In this document: positions 27,154-36,734 of the stretch, one piece after another
Layout of the letters: each line of letters starts with the position of its first letter
Position numbering within the stretch: the stretch's first letter is position 1
Assembly (NCBI GenBank): GCA_963842515.1
Contig: CAWJGO010000001.1
Coordinates: 1,426,001-1,490,000, forward strand
Direction: 5' to 3'
Length of the DNA: 64,000 nt
Source of the DNA: CADEED01 sp963842515
GTDB taxonomy: Bacteria; Pseudomonadota; Gammaproteobacteria; Steroidobacterales; Steroidobacteraceae
The notes under the pieces: model-generated
Seen by the model: the letters and a program-made list of their open reading frames with translations, nothing else
Databases searched by the model: none
What the model was told of the DNA's origin: nothing
Translations under genes and position numbers: made by a program

Positions 27154-28249
27154 GCAGCGCTCTGAAATCCACGGGCGCACCTGTTCTCATCATGGCAGGA
27201 GGCACCGGCGGACACGTGTTTCCCGCGCTGGCGCTGGCGCGCCTGCTGCGCGCGGCTTCGTACGAAGTGGTCTGGCTCGGCACGAAAGCCGGCCTCGAGG
27301 CGCGGGTGATACCCGCGGAGAACATCGACATGGAATGGCTCGCGATGAGCGGCCTGCGTGGCAAGGGCGTCGCCACCTTGTTAGCCGCGCCGTTCAAGCT
27401 CGTGCATTCCATCTGGCAGGCACTGGGCGTGATGCGCCGCCGCCGTCCCGGCCTCGTCGTCGGGTTTGGCGGGTTCGTGACCGGTCCCGGCGGAGTGGCG
27501 GCGTGGCTCACGCGCCGGCCGCTGCTGATACACGAGCAGAACGCCATCGCCGGATATTCGAATCGCTGTCTGGCGCACCTGGCCCGCAAGGTGCTCGCCG
27601 GCTTTCCCAACGCGTTTCCACCCGGCATCGAGGCGCGCGTGGTCGGCAATCCCGTGCGGTTGGAGATCGTGACGCAGCCGCCGCCGGCCGTGCGGTTCGC
27701 GAAGCGCGAAGGGCGCGCTTCGCCTGCTGATCGTCGGCGGTAGTTTGGGAGCCGCACGCCTGAACGCCGTCGTGCCGTATGCCGTGAAGAACTCGGGCCT
27801 CACCCTGCACGTGCGCCACCAGGCGGGTGAGCGGGGTATCGAGACAGCTCGTGCCGCATACGCCGCGGCTGGAGTGACGGCCGACGTGTCGCCGTTCATC
27901 GATGACATGGCGCGCGCCTACGCCGACGCCGACCTCGTGATCTGCCGTTCCGGGGCACTCACCGTCTCGGAACTCTCGGCCGTGGGCGTCGCCTCGGTGC
28001 TGGTGCCGTTTCCCGCGGCCGTGGACGACCACCAGACCGCGAATGCCCAATACCTGGTACGCGAGGGTGCCGCGGTCCTCATCGCGTGATCGCGACCTGA
28101 CCGCCGAACGTCTTGCTGCCGAGCTCAAGGTGCTGTGCGAAGGGCGCGGCAAGCTGCTCGCGATGGCCGAACGCGCGCGCCTGGTCGCCAAGCCCCGTGC
28201 CGCCGAGGAACTGGCCGCGGCCTGCCTCGAGCAATTGGAGGCCGCATGA
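27150..28249 (+). CDS. murG: Lipid II synthase MurG, two single-base frameshifts
   Basis: Transfers GlcNAc to lipid I at the inner face of the membrane. The N-terminal piece (27150 to about 27711) has the GGTGGHVFPALALA loop and HEQNAIAGYSNR. One extra base within 27711-27714 (GGGC) shifts the frame. The second piece resumes at LRLLIVGGSLGAARLNAV and contains ICRSGALTVSELSAVG, the UDP-GlcNAc-binding region. A second extra base, T at 28087, creates a TGA in frame. The tail DRDLTAERLAAELKVL to CLEQLEAA is in the third frame and stops at 28249. Removing both bases gives about 365 residues, the expected length. All three pieces look fully conserved. Confidence 0.92.
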
Positions 28250-29685
28250 GCGATCGCATGCGCCGCATTCACCGCATCCACTTCGTCGGCATCGGCGGCA
28301 GTGGCATGAGCGGCATCGCCGAGGTGCTGGTGAACCTCGGCTACGAGGTGCAGGGCAGCGACCTCAAGCCCAATCCGGTCACCGGGCGGCTCGAGAAGCT
28401 GGGTGCTCGCGTCATGATCGGCCACCGCGCGGAAAATGTCGGCGACGCCGACGTGGTGGTCATCTCGAGCGCCGTCTCGCAGCAGAACCCCGAAGTCGCC
28501 AGCGCGCTGGAGCGGCGCATTCCCGTGGTGCCACGCGCTGAAATGCTCGGCGAGCTGATGCGCTTCCGTTACGCCATCGCCGTCGCCGGAACGCACGGCA
28601 AGACCACCACCACCAGTCTCACCTCATCGATCCTGGCCGAAGGCGGCGAGGACCCCACGTTCGTGATCGGCGGACTGCTGAAGAGCGCCGGCACCAATGC
28701 GCGGCTCGGCGCCGGCAAGTACCTGGTGGCCGAAGCCGACGAGAGCGATGCGTCGTTCCTGCACCTGAATCCGATGATCGCGATCGTCACCAACATCGAC
28801 AACGATCACCTCGGTACACACGACGGTGATTTCGACCGGCTCAAGCAGAGTTTCGTCGAATTCCTGCACAACCTGCCGTTTTATGGCCTCGCGGTGCTGT
28901 GCGTGGACGACGCGCACGTGCGCAGCATCCTCGGCAAGGTGAATCGCCCGGTGGTCGGCTACGGATTCTCCGAGGGCGCGGATCTGCGCGCCGAGAACCT
29001 GCGCCGCGAAGGGCTGCGCACCCATTTCGAAGTGGTGCGGCGCGCCGATGGACTGCGCCTGCCGGTCACCGTGAACCTGCCAGGGATGCACAACGTGCTG
29101 AACTCGCTGGCGGCGATTGCCGTGGCACTCGAGATCGGCATCGCGCACGAAGCCATCCAGCGCGCGCTCGCCAACTTCCAGGGCATCGACCGGCGGCTCA
29201 CGCACGTCGCCGACGTCAAACTATTCTCGGTGGTGGGCGAGGGCGGCGACCCGGTGACCATCGTCGATGACTACGGACACCACCCGACGGAAATCGCCGC
29301 GACGCTCGACGCCATCCGCCAGGGCTACGCCGGCCGCCGCGTGGTGCTGGCCTTCCAGCCGCATCGTTACACGCGTACGCGTGACCTCCTCGACGATTTC
29401 GCCAGCGTCCTGTCCACCGGCGACGCGTTGCTCGTGACCGAGGTGTACGCCGCCGGCGAAGCGCCCATCGCCGCGGCCGATGGACGCGCCATCTGCCGCG
29501 CCGTGCGCACGCGCGGCAAGGTCGAGCCGGTGTTCGTCGAGAAGGTGGAGACGCTGCACGAGGCATTGCGCGCGGTGCTCAAGCCCGGCGACGTGCTCGT
29601 GACCATGGGTGCCGGATCCATCAGCGCCGTGTCGCACGGGCTGCCGGGAAAGATAGGGGCCGCCGCGTCCCGGAGGCAGGCGTGA
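28246..29685 (+). CDS. murC: UDP-MurNAc:L-alanine ligase
   Basis: A 479-residue ligase that adds the first amino acid of the stem peptide. The N terminus HFVGIGGSGMSGIAEVLVNLG binds UDP-MurNAc, the ATP loop is AVAGTHGKTTTTSL, and DDYGHHPTEIAATL and FQPHRYTRTRDLLDDF are family blocks. The ATG at 28246 overlaps the end of murG, whose restored frame stops at 28249. One base separates it from the first possible start of murB. Confidence 0.96.
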   Translation: MSDRMRRIHRIHFVGIGGSGMSGIAEVLVNLGYEVQGSDLKPNPVTGRLEKLGARVMIGHRAENVGDADVVVISSAVSQQNPEVASALERRIPVVPRAEMLGELMRFRYAIAVAGTHGKTTTTSLTSSILAEGGEDPTFVIGGLLKSAGTNARLGAGKYLVAEADESDASFLHLNPMIAIVTNIDNDHLGTHDGDFDRLKQSFVEFLHNLPFYGLAVLCVDDAHVRSILGKVNRPVVGYGFSEGADLRAENLRREGLRTHFEVVRRADGLRLPVTVNLPGMHNVLNSLAAIAVALEIGIAHEAIQRALANFQGIDRRLTHVADVKLFSVVGEGGDPVTIVDDYGHHPTEIAATLDAIRQGYAGRRVVLAFQPHRYTRTRDLLDDFASVLSTGDALLVTEVYAAGEAPIAAADGRAICRAVRTRGKVEPVFVEKVETLHEALRAVLKPGDVLVTMGAGSISAVSHGLPGKIGAAASRRQA

Positions 29686-29686
29686 C

Positions 29687-30634
29687 GTGCGTGCTCTGCT
29701 GCACAAAGCGCCTCCAGAGGCAGCATTCATGAGCGACGGCGCACTCATGGTCGACGCCGAGTTCGAGTCGCGCGTGAAACGCGACGAGCCGATGTCGCGC
29801 CATACTTCGTGGCACATCGGCGGTCCGGCCGACCTGTACTTCAGTCCGCGCGATCGCGCCGACCTGCTGGCATTCCTGGCGACGCTGCCGGCGGGCACGC
29901 CGCAGTTCTGGCTGGGCCTCGGCAGCAACCTGCTGGTGCGAGACGGCGGCATTCGTGGCGTGGTCATCGACACGCAAAGCGGACTCACGCGGCTCGAGCG
30001 CGTCAACGACACCACTGTCACCTGCGAAGCCGGGGTGCCCTGTGCGCGGCTCGCACGACAGTGCATCAAGTGGGGCCTGAGTCCCGCGGAATTCCTCGCC
30101 GGAATTCCCGGAACACTCGGCGGTGCGCTCGCCATGAATGCCGGTGCGTTCGGCGGCGAGACGTGGCCGCGCGTGCGCAGCGTCGACGTGTGCGACGCGC
30201 ATGGCGTCGACCGGCGGCGCGATGCCCGCGAATATTCATACGGCTATCGCCACATCGTGCCGCCTGCATCCTGCGAATCCTTTCTCGCCGCGACGCTGGA
30301 ATTCGAATATCGCCCCGGGCTCACCGAGGAGGCCATGCGCGAGCTGCTGGCCAAGCGCAAGGAAAAGCAGCCGATCGGCGAGTGGAGCTGCGGGTCGACG
30401 TTCACCAACCCCAAGGGCGACTACGCCGCGCGTCTCATCGAAGCGGCGGGCCTCAAGGGCTTTCGCATCGGAGACATCATGGTTTCACCCAAGCACGCGA
30501 ACTTTCTCGTCAACGTCGAGGCCGCCACCGCGGTGGATGTCGAGAAGCTCGTCGCGCACATCGAGCGCGTGGTGCAGGAGAAGTTCGGCGTGACGCTCAC
30601 CCCCGAGTTCCGTACCGTCGGGGAATCACTCTGA
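29687..30634 (+). CDS. murB: UDP-N-acetylenolpyruvoylglucosamine reductase
   Basis: A 315-residue FAD enzyme that uses NADPH to reduce the enolpyruvyl group made by MurA to MurNAc. The FAD-binding region includes SRHTSWHIGGPADLYF and GLGSNLLVRDGGIRGVV. The catalytic Ser is in CGSTFTNPKGDYAARLIE, typical of the shorter type II MurB. The GTG at 29687 is adjacent to the murC stop; the ATG at 29729 (MSDGALMV) is a plausible alternative. It overlaps ddl by one base. Confidence 0.94.
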   Translation: MRALLHKAPPEAAFMSDGALMVDAEFESRVKRDEPMSRHTSWHIGGPADLYFSPRDRADLLAFLATLPAGTPQFWLGLGSNLLVRDGGIRGVVIDTQSGLTRLERVNDTTVTCEAGVPCARLARQCIKWGLSPAEFLAGIPGTLGGALAMNAGAFGGETWPRVRSVDVCDAHGVDRRRDAREYSYGYRHIVPPASCESFLAATLEFEYRPGLTEEAMRELLAKRKEKQPIGEWSCGSTFTNPKGDYAARLIEAAGLKGFRIGDIMVSPKHANFLVNVEAATAVDVEKLVAHIERVVQEKFGVTLTPEFRTVGESL

Positions 30635-31602
30635 TGCGTCTGCGCCACGACCCGAAAATCGTCCGGCACGTCACCTCCGCCGCCGAGTTCGGCCGCGTCG
30701 CCGTGCTGTTCGGCGGCACGTCGAGCGAGCGGGAGATTTCGCTGAAGACCGGCGCCGCCTGTCTCGCCGCGCTGCAGAAACGCGGCGTGGACGCGCACGA
30801 ATTCGATCCGCGCGACCGCCCGCTCAACGAGCTCGTCACACGAAAATTCGATCGCGTGTTCATCGCGCTGCACGGACCGGGCGGCGAAGACGGCACGCTG
30901 CAGGGCGCGCTGGAATTCCTGGGGATGCCGTACACCGGCAGCGGCGTCATGGGCTCGGCCATCGGCATGGACAAGTTGCGCACCAAGCGTCTCGCGCAAG
31001 CGGTGGGAATTCCCACCACCGATTACATGGTGCTGCGTTCTCCCGCCGACCTCGAAACCTGCATCGAGCGCCTGGGACTGCCGATGATCGTCAAGCCCGC
31101 GACGCAAGGGTCTTCGGTCGGCATGACCAAGGTCGAGAAGGCCGATCAGTTGTTAGGTGCCTACCAGGCTGCCGCTTTGCTCGAGCCCGATGTGTTCGCC
31201 GAGCCGTGGGTCATCGGCGCCGAATACACCGTGGCGATCCTGCAGGGCCGCGCGCTGCCGTCGATCCGCATCGAGACGCCCGCCACGTTCTACGACTATC
31301 AGGCGAAGTACTTCCGCACCGACACGAAGTACTTCTGCCCGTCGGGCCTGTCGGCCGAAGCAGAAAAGCACCTTGCCAACCTGTCGCTTGCGACCTTCGC
31401 GGCGGTGGGGGCCGAGGGCTGGGGCCGCGCCGACTTCATGATGGACCAGGCCGGCAAGTCCTATCTACTGGAGATCAACACCGTCCCGGGCATGACCGAC
31501 CACAGCCTGGTGCCGATGGCGGCGCGCGCGCTGGACATCAGCTTCGAGCAGCTGGTGTGGCAGGTACTCGAAACCTCTTTCACAAGGACGATCGTTTCCT
31601 GA
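30634..31602 (+). CDS. ddl: D-alanine-D-alanine ligase
   Basis: A 322-residue ATP-grasp enzyme that makes the D-Ala-D-Ala dipeptide used by MurF. Signatures are VLFGGTSSEREISLKTG at the N terminus, IALHGPGGEDGTLQGALE, KPATQGSSVGMTKV (the flexible loop) and LEINTVPGMTDHSLVP (metal binding). The start ATG at 30634 overlaps the murB stop (TGATG), and its own stop overlaps ftsQ the same way. Confidence 0.96.
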   Translation: MRLRHDPKIVRHVTSAAEFGRVAVLFGGTSSEREISLKTGAACLAALQKRGVDAHEFDPRDRPLNELVTRKFDRVFIALHGPGGEDGTLQGALEFLGMPYTGSGVMGSAIGMDKLRTKRLAQAVGIPTTDYMVLRSPADLETCIERLGLPMIVKPATQGSSVGMTKVEKADQLLGAYQAAALLEPDVFAEPWVIGAEYTVAILQGRALPSIRIETPATFYDYQAKYFRTDTKYFCPSGLSAEAEKHLANLSLATFAAVGAEGWGRADFMMDQAGKSYLLEINTVPGMTDHSLVPMAARALDISFEQLVWQVLETSFTRTIVS

Positions 31603-32402
31603 TGTGGGGCAAACCCAAAAACCGGCGCAAGAGCGAGGGCAGCGGCCTGCGTGTGCCCACCGTTGCGCTGGCGCGTTTTGGAATCGCAGCCGCAGTGCTC
31701 GCGGTGCTCGGCATTGCGGCCACGCTGGGCCTGGGCGCGCTCGATCAGAACATCACGCAGGTGGCGGTGACCGGCCGCTTCCAGCGTGTCTCGCCCATCG
31801 AAGTGGAGCAGGCGGTCAAGGCCCGCGTGCGCGATGTGGGCCTGGTCAGCGTCGACCTGGCCGCCGTGCGGCGCGCGGTCGAGCAGTTGCCCTGGATAGA
31901 AAGCGCGACGGTGGAACGCCAGTGGCCGCGTGCGCTCAACATCCGCGTCACCGAGCAGGTGGCCGCGGCGCGCTGGGGCGCGAACGGGCTGCTCAATACG
32001 CGCGGTGAGCTATTCATTTCCGAAGCGCGCCACATTCCGCCGGAGTTGCCGCGACTCTCAGGGCCACGCGGCACCGAAAACGAAGTGGCGCGCCGCTATC
32101 TCGCCGCGCAGGGACAGCTCATCGAAGCCGGCATGCGGCTCACGGCGGTAAGGCTCGATCCACGCGGTGCCTGGGAATTCGATCTCGACAATGGAATCAC
32201 CGTGCGCCTCGGACGCCGCCAGATCGATGAGCGCTTTGCGCGCTTCGTCGCCGCCGGCGTCGGCCAGATCGCCGCGCACGCCACCGACATCGGCTACATC
32301 GACATGCGCTACACGAACGGATTTGCGATCGGCTGGCGACAGGGCGGCGCCCGCGTCGCCAGCGGTGTGCCCGACGACGACAACCTAGATGGCACCTATT
32401 AA
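31602..32402 (+). CDS. ftsQ: Cell division protein FtsQ
   Basis: A 266-residue bitopic protein that scaffolds the divisome with FtsL and FtsB. A basic cytoplasmic tail (KPKNRRKSEG) leads to a membrane helix (about 25-46). A POTRA domain follows (VTGRFQRVSPIEVEQAVKAR), then the FtsQ beta domain (WIESATVERQWPRALNIRVTEQ). The TGATG overlap with ddl and TAATG overlap with ftsA keep the order ddl-ftsQ-ftsA tightly coupled. Confidence 0.94.
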   Translation: MWGKPKNRRKSEGSGLRVPTVALARFGIAAAVLAVLGIAATLGLGALDQNITQVAVTGRFQRVSPIEVEQAVKARVRDVGLVSVDLAAVRRAVEQLPWIESATVERQWPRALNIRVTEQVAAARWGANGLLNTRGELFISEARHIPPELPRLSGPRGTENEVARRYLAAQGQLIEAGMRLTAVRLDPRGAWEFDLDNGITVRLGRRQIDERFARFVAAGVGQIAAHATDIGYIDMRYTNGFAIGWRQGGARVASGVPDDDNLDGTY

Positions 32403-33637
32403 TGGCTAAGCGGCCCGACAAAAATCTCATCATCGGTCTCGACGTGGGCACTTCGAAGGTGTCGGCGCTGGTCGGCGAAGTGCATTCCGACAACTCCATC
32501 GAAGTGATCGGTATCGGCACGCAGCCCTCGCGCGGCTTGAAGAAAGGCGTGGTGGTCAACATCGAATCAACGGTGCAATCCATCCAGCGCGCCATCGAAG
32601 AAGCCGAGCTCATGGCCGGCTGCGAGATCCGCTCGGTGTTCGCCGGTATTGCTGGATCGCATGTGCGCAGCCTGAACTCACACGGCGTGGTTGCGATCCG
32701 CGATCGCGAAGTGAGCGACGCCGACGTGCAGCATGTGGTGGACGCCGCCAAGGCGGTGGCGATTCCGGCCGACCAGAAAATCCTGCACGTGCTGCCGCAG
32801 GAATTCATCATCGACGGCCAGGAAGGCATCCGCGATCCCATCGGCATGTCGGGCGTGCGCCTCGAAGCCAAGGTGCACATCGTCACCGGCGCCGAAAGCG
32901 CCGCCAACAATCTCGAGAAATGCATCCAGCGCTGCGGTCTCGAGGTCGACGACATCGTACTCGAGCAGCTCGCCTCCAGTTTTGCCTGCCTCACCGACGA
33001 TGAGCGCGAGCTCGGCGTGTGCATCATCGACATCGGTGGCGGCACCACCGACCTCGCGGTGTTCTCGCAGGGTGCGATCCGCCACACCGCCGTGATCCCG
33101 ATTGCCGGCGACCAGGTGACCAACGACATCGCCATATCCATGCGCACGCCCACGCAGTACGCCGAGGACATCAAGGTGCGTTACGCCTGCGCGTTGTCGC
33201 AGCTCGCCAACCCCGACGAAAGCATCGAAGTGCCGTCGGTCGGCGATCGCCCCGCGCGACGGCTCGCGCGCCAGACGCTGGCCGAAGTGGTCGAGCCGCG
33301 TTACGAGGAATTGTATGGCCTGGCACGCGAGGAGCTGCGCCGCTCGGGCTTCGAGGAAATCATCGCCTCGGGTGTCGTACTCACCGGTGGCAGCTCGAAG
33401 ATGGAAGGGGCGATCGAGCTCGCCGAGGAAGTGTTCCACGTGCCGGTGCGCTTGGGGGTGCCGCAGCATATTCGCGGGCTCTCGGACGTGGTCCGCAACC
33501 CTATCTACTCGACCGGCGCCGGGCTGCTGCTGTACGCGCGCGACAACGCGCTCGCCGGCAACCGCGGACGCTCGATTTCGGGCAACGCCCGCACGATGGC
33601 CGAGCGCATGAAGAATTGGTTTCAGGGGAACTTCTGA
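32402..33637 (+). CDS. ftsA: Actin-like cell division protein FtsA
   Basis: A 411-residue actin-fold ATPase that tethers FtsZ to the membrane. Nucleotide-binding blocks are LIIGLDVGTSKVSALVGEV, CIIDIGGGTTDLAVF and GVVLTGGSSKMEGA. The C-terminal amphipathic helix (MAERMKNWFQGNF) is the membrane-targeting sequence. It starts inside the ftsQ stop. A 78-base gap leads to ftsZ. Confidence 0.97.
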   Translation: MAKRPDKNLIIGLDVGTSKVSALVGEVHSDNSIEVIGIGTQPSRGLKKGVVVNIESTVQSIQRAIEEAELMAGCEIRSVFAGIAGSHVRSLNSHGVVAIRDREVSDADVQHVVDAAKAVAIPADQKILHVLPQEFIIDGQEGIRDPIGMSGVRLEAKVHIVTGAESAANNLEKCIQRCGLEVDDIVLEQLASSFACLTDDERELGVCIIDIGGGTTDLAVFSQGAIRHTAVIPIAGDQVTNDIAISMRTPTQYAEDIKVRYACALSQLANPDESIEVPSVGDRPARRLARQTLAEVVEPRYEELYGLAREELRRSGFEEIIASGVVLTGGSSKMEGAIELAEEVFHVPVRLGVPQHIRGLSDVVRNPIYSTGAGLLLYARDNALAGNRGRSISGNARTMAERMKNWFQGNF

Positions 33638-33715
33638 TCGGGACTGCCGAAAAGAAGACCGTTGATGTGCAGAAAGAAGCTGACAGCTTGAATCAACTAG
33701 TGAAGGAGCGACACG

Positions 33716-34933
33716 ATGTTTGAACTAATGGATGCTTACAGCCAGAACGCTGTAATCAAGGTAATCGGCGTAGGTGGCGGCGGCGGCAACGCGGTTGCAC
33801 ACATGGTCACGAGCGGAATCGAAGGAGTGGAGTTCCTGTGCATCAACACCGATGCGCAGGCTCTCAAGCACTCGAAGGTGAAGACCAGCCTGCAGATCGG
33901 CTGCAACATCACCAAGGGTCTCGGCGCCGGCGCCGACCCGGAAGTGGGCCGCCAGGCGGCGATGGAAGATCGCGACCGCATCATCGAGATGATCGAAGGC
34001 TGCGACATGTTGTTCATCACCGCCGGCATGGGGGGTGGCACGGGTACGGGCGCCGCGCCGGTGGTGGCGCAGGTGGCGAAGGAGCTCGGCATCCTCACGG
34101 TGGCCGTGGTGACGCGCCCATTCGAGATGGAAGGCAACAAGCGATCGCTGGTGGCGAACCATGGGCTCGCGGAGCTCGGCAAGTACGTCGACTCGCTGAT
34201 CACCATCCCGAACCAGAAGCTGCTCACGGTGCTCGGTGCCAAGACAACGTTGTTAGACGCGTTCAAGAGCGCGAACCACGTGCTGCAGGGCGCAGTGCAG
34301 GGCATCGCCGAGCTCATCACGCGTCCCGGCCTCATCAACGTCGATTTCGCCGACGTGCGCACGGTGATGAGTGAAACCGGCATGGCGATGATGGGCTCGG
34401 GTGTGGCCCGCGGTGAGAATCGCGCCAAGGAAGCGGCTGAAGCTGCCGTCTCCTCGCCGCTGCTCGAGGACATCAATCTGTCGGGCGCGCATGGCATCCT
34501 GGTGAACGTCACAGCGGGCATGGACCTGTCAATCGGCGAATTCCAGGAAGTCGGCAGCATCGTCAAGCAGTTCGCTTCGGATGACGCCACGGTGGTCGTG
34601 GGAACCGTCATCGATCCGGAGCTGTCCGATGAAATGCGCGTCACGGTCGTGGCAACTGGCCTGGGGAAACCCGAGGTCGTGGCCTCCGGACGCTCACCTT
34701 TCGGTCGCGAACTGCCCACCTTGTCGAAGGCGGCCCAACAGGCCCATGCGGCACAGCCTGTGGAACCGTCCATGCGCGTGGTGCCGCGCCGTCCGCTGAC
34801 GGCCGCGGACTATGCCGCGCTCGACAAGCCGGCGGTGCAGCGTCAGAGGGCAGTGGGTGATGGCCTGCATGGCAATGCGGAAGCTGAGGACGTGCTGGAT
34901 ATTCCAGCCTTTCTACGGCGTCAGGCCGACTGA
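33716..34933 (+). CDS. ftsZ: Tubulin-like division GTPase FtsZ
   Basis: A 405-residue GTPase that polymerises into the Z ring at midcell. The GTP signature is GGGTGTG at 106-112, and the T7 catalytic loop is NVDFADVRTV. A variable linker of about 60 residues leads to the conserved C-terminal peptide DVLDIPAFLRRQAD, which binds FtsA, ZipA and in relatives ZapD; zapD is also in this window. The ribosome site GAAGGAG precedes the ATG. It is the last division gene of the cluster. Confidence 0.98.
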   Translation: MFELMDAYSQNAVIKVIGVGGGGGNAVAHMVTSGIEGVEFLCINTDAQALKHSKVKTSLQIGCNITKGLGAGADPEVGRQAAMEDRDRIIEMIEGCDMLFITAGMGGGTGTGAAPVVAQVAKELGILTVAVVTRPFEMEGNKRSLVANHGLAELGKYVDSLITIPNQKLLTVLGAKTTLLDAFKSANHVLQGAVQGIAELITRPGLINVDFADVRTVMSETGMAMMGSGVARGENRAKEAAEAAVSSPLLEDINLSGAHGILVNVTAGMDLSIGEFQEVGSIVKQFASDDATVVVGTVIDPELSDEMRVTVVATGLGKPEVVASGRSPFGRELPTLSKAAQQAHAAQPVEPSMRVVPRRPLTAADYAALDKPAVQRQRAVGDGLHGNAEAEDVLDIPAFLRRQAD

Positions 34934-35077
34934 CGTCGAAGACTGAATTAAGGCAATTGTGTTACGGTAGCGCCCCTTTTGGGGGTCTCGGTGCCGCGCG
35001 TGCGGCCGCTCCCCGAGCCACCTTCCAGGTGGCGCTACCCGTGCACCGGCTCATCGTGGCACTGGGAGATTTTGCAG

Positions 35078-36004
35078 ATGCTCGGACAACGAACTCTTAA
35101 AAACTCCATCCGCGCCCAGGGTGTCGGCCTGCACACCGGCCAGAAAGTCCTGATGACGCTTCGGCCCGCGGCGGTCGACACCGGCATCGTGTTTCGCCGC
35201 ACCGATCTCGAACCGCCCAACGAAGTGCGTGCCTACGCGGAAAACGTGGGAGATACGCAGCTCGGTACCACTCTTATTAATGGCGCCGCGCGCGTCTCGA
35301 CGGTCGAGCATCTGCTCTCGGCGTTCGCAGGGTTGGGTATCGACAACGCTCACGTTGACGTGAGCGCGCCTGAAGTGCCGATCATGGATGGCAGCGCCGG
35401 TCCCTTCGTGTTCCTGCTGCAGTCGGCGGGTTTCGAAGAGCAACGGCAACCCAAGAAGTTCGTGCGCATCAAGCAGCGCGTGCGCGTCGAAGACGGCGAC
35501 AAGTGGGCCGAGTTCAAGCCGTTCGACGGCTTCAAGGTCAATTTCGAAATCGAGTTCAATCATCCGCTGTTCAAGCGGCGCGGGCAGAAGGCTTCGATGG
35601 ATTTCTCGACCACGTCGTTTCTCAAGGAAGTCTCGCGCGCGCGAACTTTCGGTTTCATGCGCGACCTCGAGATGCTGCGCGCGCGCAATCTGGCGCTCGG
35701 TGGCAATTTCGACAATGCCATCGTGCTCGACGATTTCCGCGTGCTCAACGAAGACGGCCTGCGTTACGAGGACGAGTTCGTGAAGCACAAGATCCTCGAT
35801 GCCATCGGCGATCTCTATCTACTCGGCCACAGCCTGATCGGCGAATTCAGCGGCCACAAGTCCGGCCACAAGCTGAACAACCAGCTGCTGCGCAAGCTGA
35901 TCGGCGATACCTCCACCTGGGAGGCGGTGACATTCGAGAAGCCTTCGGACGCTCCCATCGCCTACGTCCAGCCCCCACCCGTGGCGGCCGGCTCCACGAT
36001 CTAG
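35078..36004 (+). CDS. lpxC: UDP-3-O-acyl-N-acetylglucosamine deacetylase
   Basis: A 308-residue zinc enzyme that performs the committed step of lipid A synthesis. Zinc-binding and catalytic blocks are STVEHLLSAFAGLGIDN, EFSGHKSGHKLNNQLL and KHKILDAIGDLYLLG. PIMDGSAGPFVFLLQ is also typical. The ATG at 35078 is chosen: GGGAG lies about nine bases upstream and it gives the usual N terminus MLGQRTLKNSI. The 144 bases before it contain a CCCCTTTTGGGG palindrome at about 34974-34985 but no clear promoter. Confidence 0.97.
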   Translation: MLGQRTLKNSIRAQGVGLHTGQKVLMTLRPAAVDTGIVFRRTDLEPPNEVRAYAENVGDTQLGTTLINGAARVSTVEHLLSAFAGLGIDNAHVDVSAPEVPIMDGSAGPFVFLLQSAGFEEQRQPKKFVRIKQRVRVEDGDKWAEFKPFDGFKVNFEIEFNHPLFKRRGQKASMDFSTTSFLKEVSRARTFGFMRDLEMLRARNLALGGNFDNAIVLDDFRVLNEDGLRYEDEFVKHKILDAIGDLYLLGHSLIGEFSGHKSGHKLNNQLLRKLIGDTSTWEAVTFEKPSDAPIAYVQPPPVAAGSTI

Positions 36005-36162
36005 ACCTGCATTCGCCTGTGATGCCGCCGCGACTCGCGCGGCAAGGTATTGCCGCACCTGTAGTCCCGTTTCCACGCTCGCCGATAGTTTGAAGGGCCG
36101 CACGCCCGCCACTTCCAGTTCGCTGCATGGTGGCCGATACAGCGGGGCGGAGGAGCCTTCCC

Positions 36163-36726
36163 TTGGACTCGGAAAAAAGCACCAAACTCAATCGTCGCAC
36201 CATGTTGCTCGGCGCCGTCCTTCTCGTCGGCGGGGCTTCCGCATTGACGCGTTTCACGCGCAACTCAGCCGCTGGCGGCGACGATCGGGGTCCTGCGCTC
36301 ACCGCTGAGCAATTCGCACTGCTCGAGCAGGTATGCGAAATGATCATTCCCACGACGGATACTCCTGGAGCGATCGCCGCCGGCGTCCCGGGCTTCATCC
36401 GCGAAATGCTCGAGCAATGGAGCTCGGCCAAGTCGCGCGGTGAAATCATCGGCGTGCTCGTGGATATCGATCGGCTTGCCTGGAGCCGGTCAGGGGCGCC
36501 ATTCCTCGAGCTGCCGCCGGAGCGCCGCCTCGAAGTGGTCAGCGCCGTCGATGCCGATGGCGTGAGCCGTCAGGATCCGGGCTACAGCAAGTTCAAATAC
36601 CTGGTGCTCGTCGGTTACTACCAGTCGGAAATCGGTGCCACACAAGAACTGCGCTTCGAGCTCGTGCCGGGCGCGTGGCGTTCCTGTGTTCCCTTGTCGG
36701 AGATCGGGCGCGCTTCGGCGGTCTGA
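36163..36726 (+). CDS. Gluconate 2-dehydrogenase subunit 3-like Tat protein
   Basis: A 187-residue protein resembling the small (gamma) subunit of membrane-associated GMC dehydrogenases such as gluconate 2-dehydrogenase. A twin-arginine signal is clear: LNRRTMLLGAVLLVGGASAL. The mature part has LTAEQFALLEQVCEMIIPTTDTPGAIAAGVPGFI, a block common to this family. I choose the TTG at 36163 because GGAGGAG lies seven bases upstream and it gives a compact Tat signal; the ATG at 36127 would add 12 residues. It precedes the flavoprotein gene by eight bases. The Tat signal presumably carries the folded flavoprotein partner to the periplasm. Confidence 0.8.
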   Translation: MDSEKSTKLNRRTMLLGAVLLVGGASALTRFTRNSAAGGDDRGPALTAEQFALLEQVCEMIIPTTDTPGAIAAGVPGFIREMLEQWSSAKSRGEIIGVLVDIDRLAWSRSGAPFLELPPERRLEVVSAVDADGVSRQDPGYSKFKYLVLVGYYQSEIGATQELRFELVPGAWRSCVPLSEIGRASAV

Positions 36727-36734
36727 CAGACATC

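Noticed and set aside
18300..28100. Programmed +1 frameshifting as a shared control of rsmH, murE and murG
   Set aside because: The four sites share no slippery motif, upstream Shine-Dalgarno-like stimulator or stop codon context; only the second murG site has a stop. Sequence error is simpler.
34974..34985. CCCCTTTTGGGG as a terminator after ftsZ
   Set aside because: The stem is only four base pairs and no T run follows it, so I do not call a terminator.
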